Shown here piece after piece: positions 63,511 to 64,000 of a stretch of 64,000 bases of DNA. The stretch is from HK1 sp965220535 (GTDB lineage: Bacteria; Pseudomonadota; Gammaproteobacteria; HK1). Under the pieces are notes generated by a model, which saw only the letters and a list, made by a program, of their open reading frames with translations, was not told the DNA's origin and searched no databases. Positions within the stretch are counted from its first letter, which is position 1; each line of letters starts with the position of its first letter. The DNA lies in contig OZ244833.1 in NCBI GenBank assembly GCA_965220535.1, positions 3,596,001 through 3,660,000 of the forward strand. The letters run 5' to 3'. The translations under genes were made by a program, and so were the position numbers.

Positions 63511-64000
63511 ATGAGCGCAATGACTCCCAAAGAGATCGTCCACGAGTTGGACAAGCACATCATCGGTCAAGACGATGCCAAGCGGGCGGTGGCCATCGCC
63601 CTGCGAAATCGCCGGCGGCGAATGCAGGTCGACGAAGCGCTCCGGGCCGAGATCACCCCCAAGAATATCCTGATGATCGGCCCCACCGGGGTGGGCAAGA
63701 CGGAGATCGCGCGTCGGCTCGCTCGGCTCGCCGGGGCTCCTTTCATCAAGGTCGAGGCCACCAAGTTCACCGAGGTCGGATATGTCGGGCGCGACGTGGA
63801 ATCCATCGTGCGCGATTTGACGGATGTCTCGTTCAACCTCAATCGGGCGCAGGAGACGGAAAAGGTCAGGCATATCGCCGAGGACGAGGCGGAACAGCGC
63901 ATTTTGAATATCCTGCTGCGGCCGCCGCGCGATGCCTCGAAGGATCGAGAGGAAAGCGGGGACGAGAAGAGCGAGTCCGGCGCCCGGCAGCTCCTCCGCG
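63511..64000 (+). CDS. hslU: ATP-dependent protease ATPase subunit HslU (partial, N-terminal part)
   Basis: The first 163 residues before the window ends. MSAMTPKEIVHELDKHIIGQ and Walker A MIGPTGVGKTEIARRLA, then KVEATKFTEVGYVGRDVES are characteristic of the AAA+ unfoldase HslU (ClpY), which feeds substrates to HslV. The beginning of the intermediate (I) domain (about residue 110 on) is visible and includes an acidic stretch (KDREESGDEKSES). Confidence 0.95.
   Translation, partial: MSAMTPKEIVHELDKHIIGQDDAKRAVAIALRNRRRRMQVDEALRAEITPKNILMIGPTGVGKTEIARRLARLAGAPFIKVEATKFTEVGYVGRDVESIVRDLTDVSFNLNRAQETEKVRHIAEDEAEQRILNILLRPPRDASKDREESGDEKSESGARQLLR

Overview
The window is about 60% GC chromosomal DNA from a gammaproteobacterium. 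The evidence is the gene content and order: ftsK-lolA-rarA-serS, trxB with aat and infA nearby, comEC followed by lpxK-kdsB, dsbA next to cytochrome c4 and engB, and hslV-hslU. Many of these sit together in Escherichia coli and Pseudomonas, but here they are partly reshuffled. Coding density is low for a bacterium, with many gaps of 0.5-2 kb. A gene for a eukaryote-like ankyrin protein and many decayed gene pieces fit a host-associated or relaxed-selection lifestyle. That lifestyle is inference; no marker gene in the window fixes the species.

Layout. 1-2683: a TRAP transporter (dctM partial, dctQ, dctP, minus strand) with a tandem array between dctP and dctQ. 3918-5672: a two-gene unit, a DUF4365-type protein plus an abutting 388-aa partner, followed by decayed copies of the partner's 3' end. 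6702-6952: a possible pair of tiny membrane/lipoprotein genes. 7772-11462: glycine cleavage gcvH and gcvP. 11530-21399: a lower-GC defence island with type I restriction-modification genes hsdM-hsdS-hsdR, a HigB-like toxin remnant, two paralogous T5orf172 (GIY-YIG-like) genes around an unrecognised 292-299 aa gene, and a small membrane protein. 21428-26326: a fused CydDC-like ABC exporter of 1632 aa with a repetitive linker. 27555-33513: an aromatic-amino-acid-decarboxylase-like enzyme, an AlkA-like glycosylase, an acyl-CoA synthetase and an AcuI/YhdH reductase. 33783-36364: dsbA, cytochrome c4, engB. 37830-43801: comEC, a secreted repeat protein, lpxK, kdsB. 43860-47978: infA, then an operon read trxB - GNAT/DUF482 - aat - bpt. 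48843-55001: ftsK-lolA-rarA-serS with overlapping ends. 55335-59248: a D12-class adenine methylase, a YccA/BI-1 protein, tRNA-Ser(UGA), an ankyrin protein. 59403-64000: benzoate-CoA ligase and boxB of the aerobic benzoyl-CoA pathway, then hslV and the start of hslU.

The most striking property is tandem duplication at every scale. Four genes (dctP, the 388-aa gene, the alkA-like gene, serS) are followed, starting directly at their stop codon, by one to six decayed copies of their own 3' end. One gene (the ABC exporter) is preceded by copies of its own 5' end. Small versions (13-14 bp) sit at the infA stop and the lpxK/kdsB junction. Inside genes, in-frame duplications built the HsdS subunit (two near-identical halves, the second with its own ribosome binding site), the ankyrin protein (a duplicated ~125-aa module), the ABC linker (60-aa units), the secreted protein (13-aa units) and a 5-aa repeat in the DUF4365 protein. 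I read this as one process: frequent tandem duplication, tolerated when it leaves an intact gene copy or keeps the frame.
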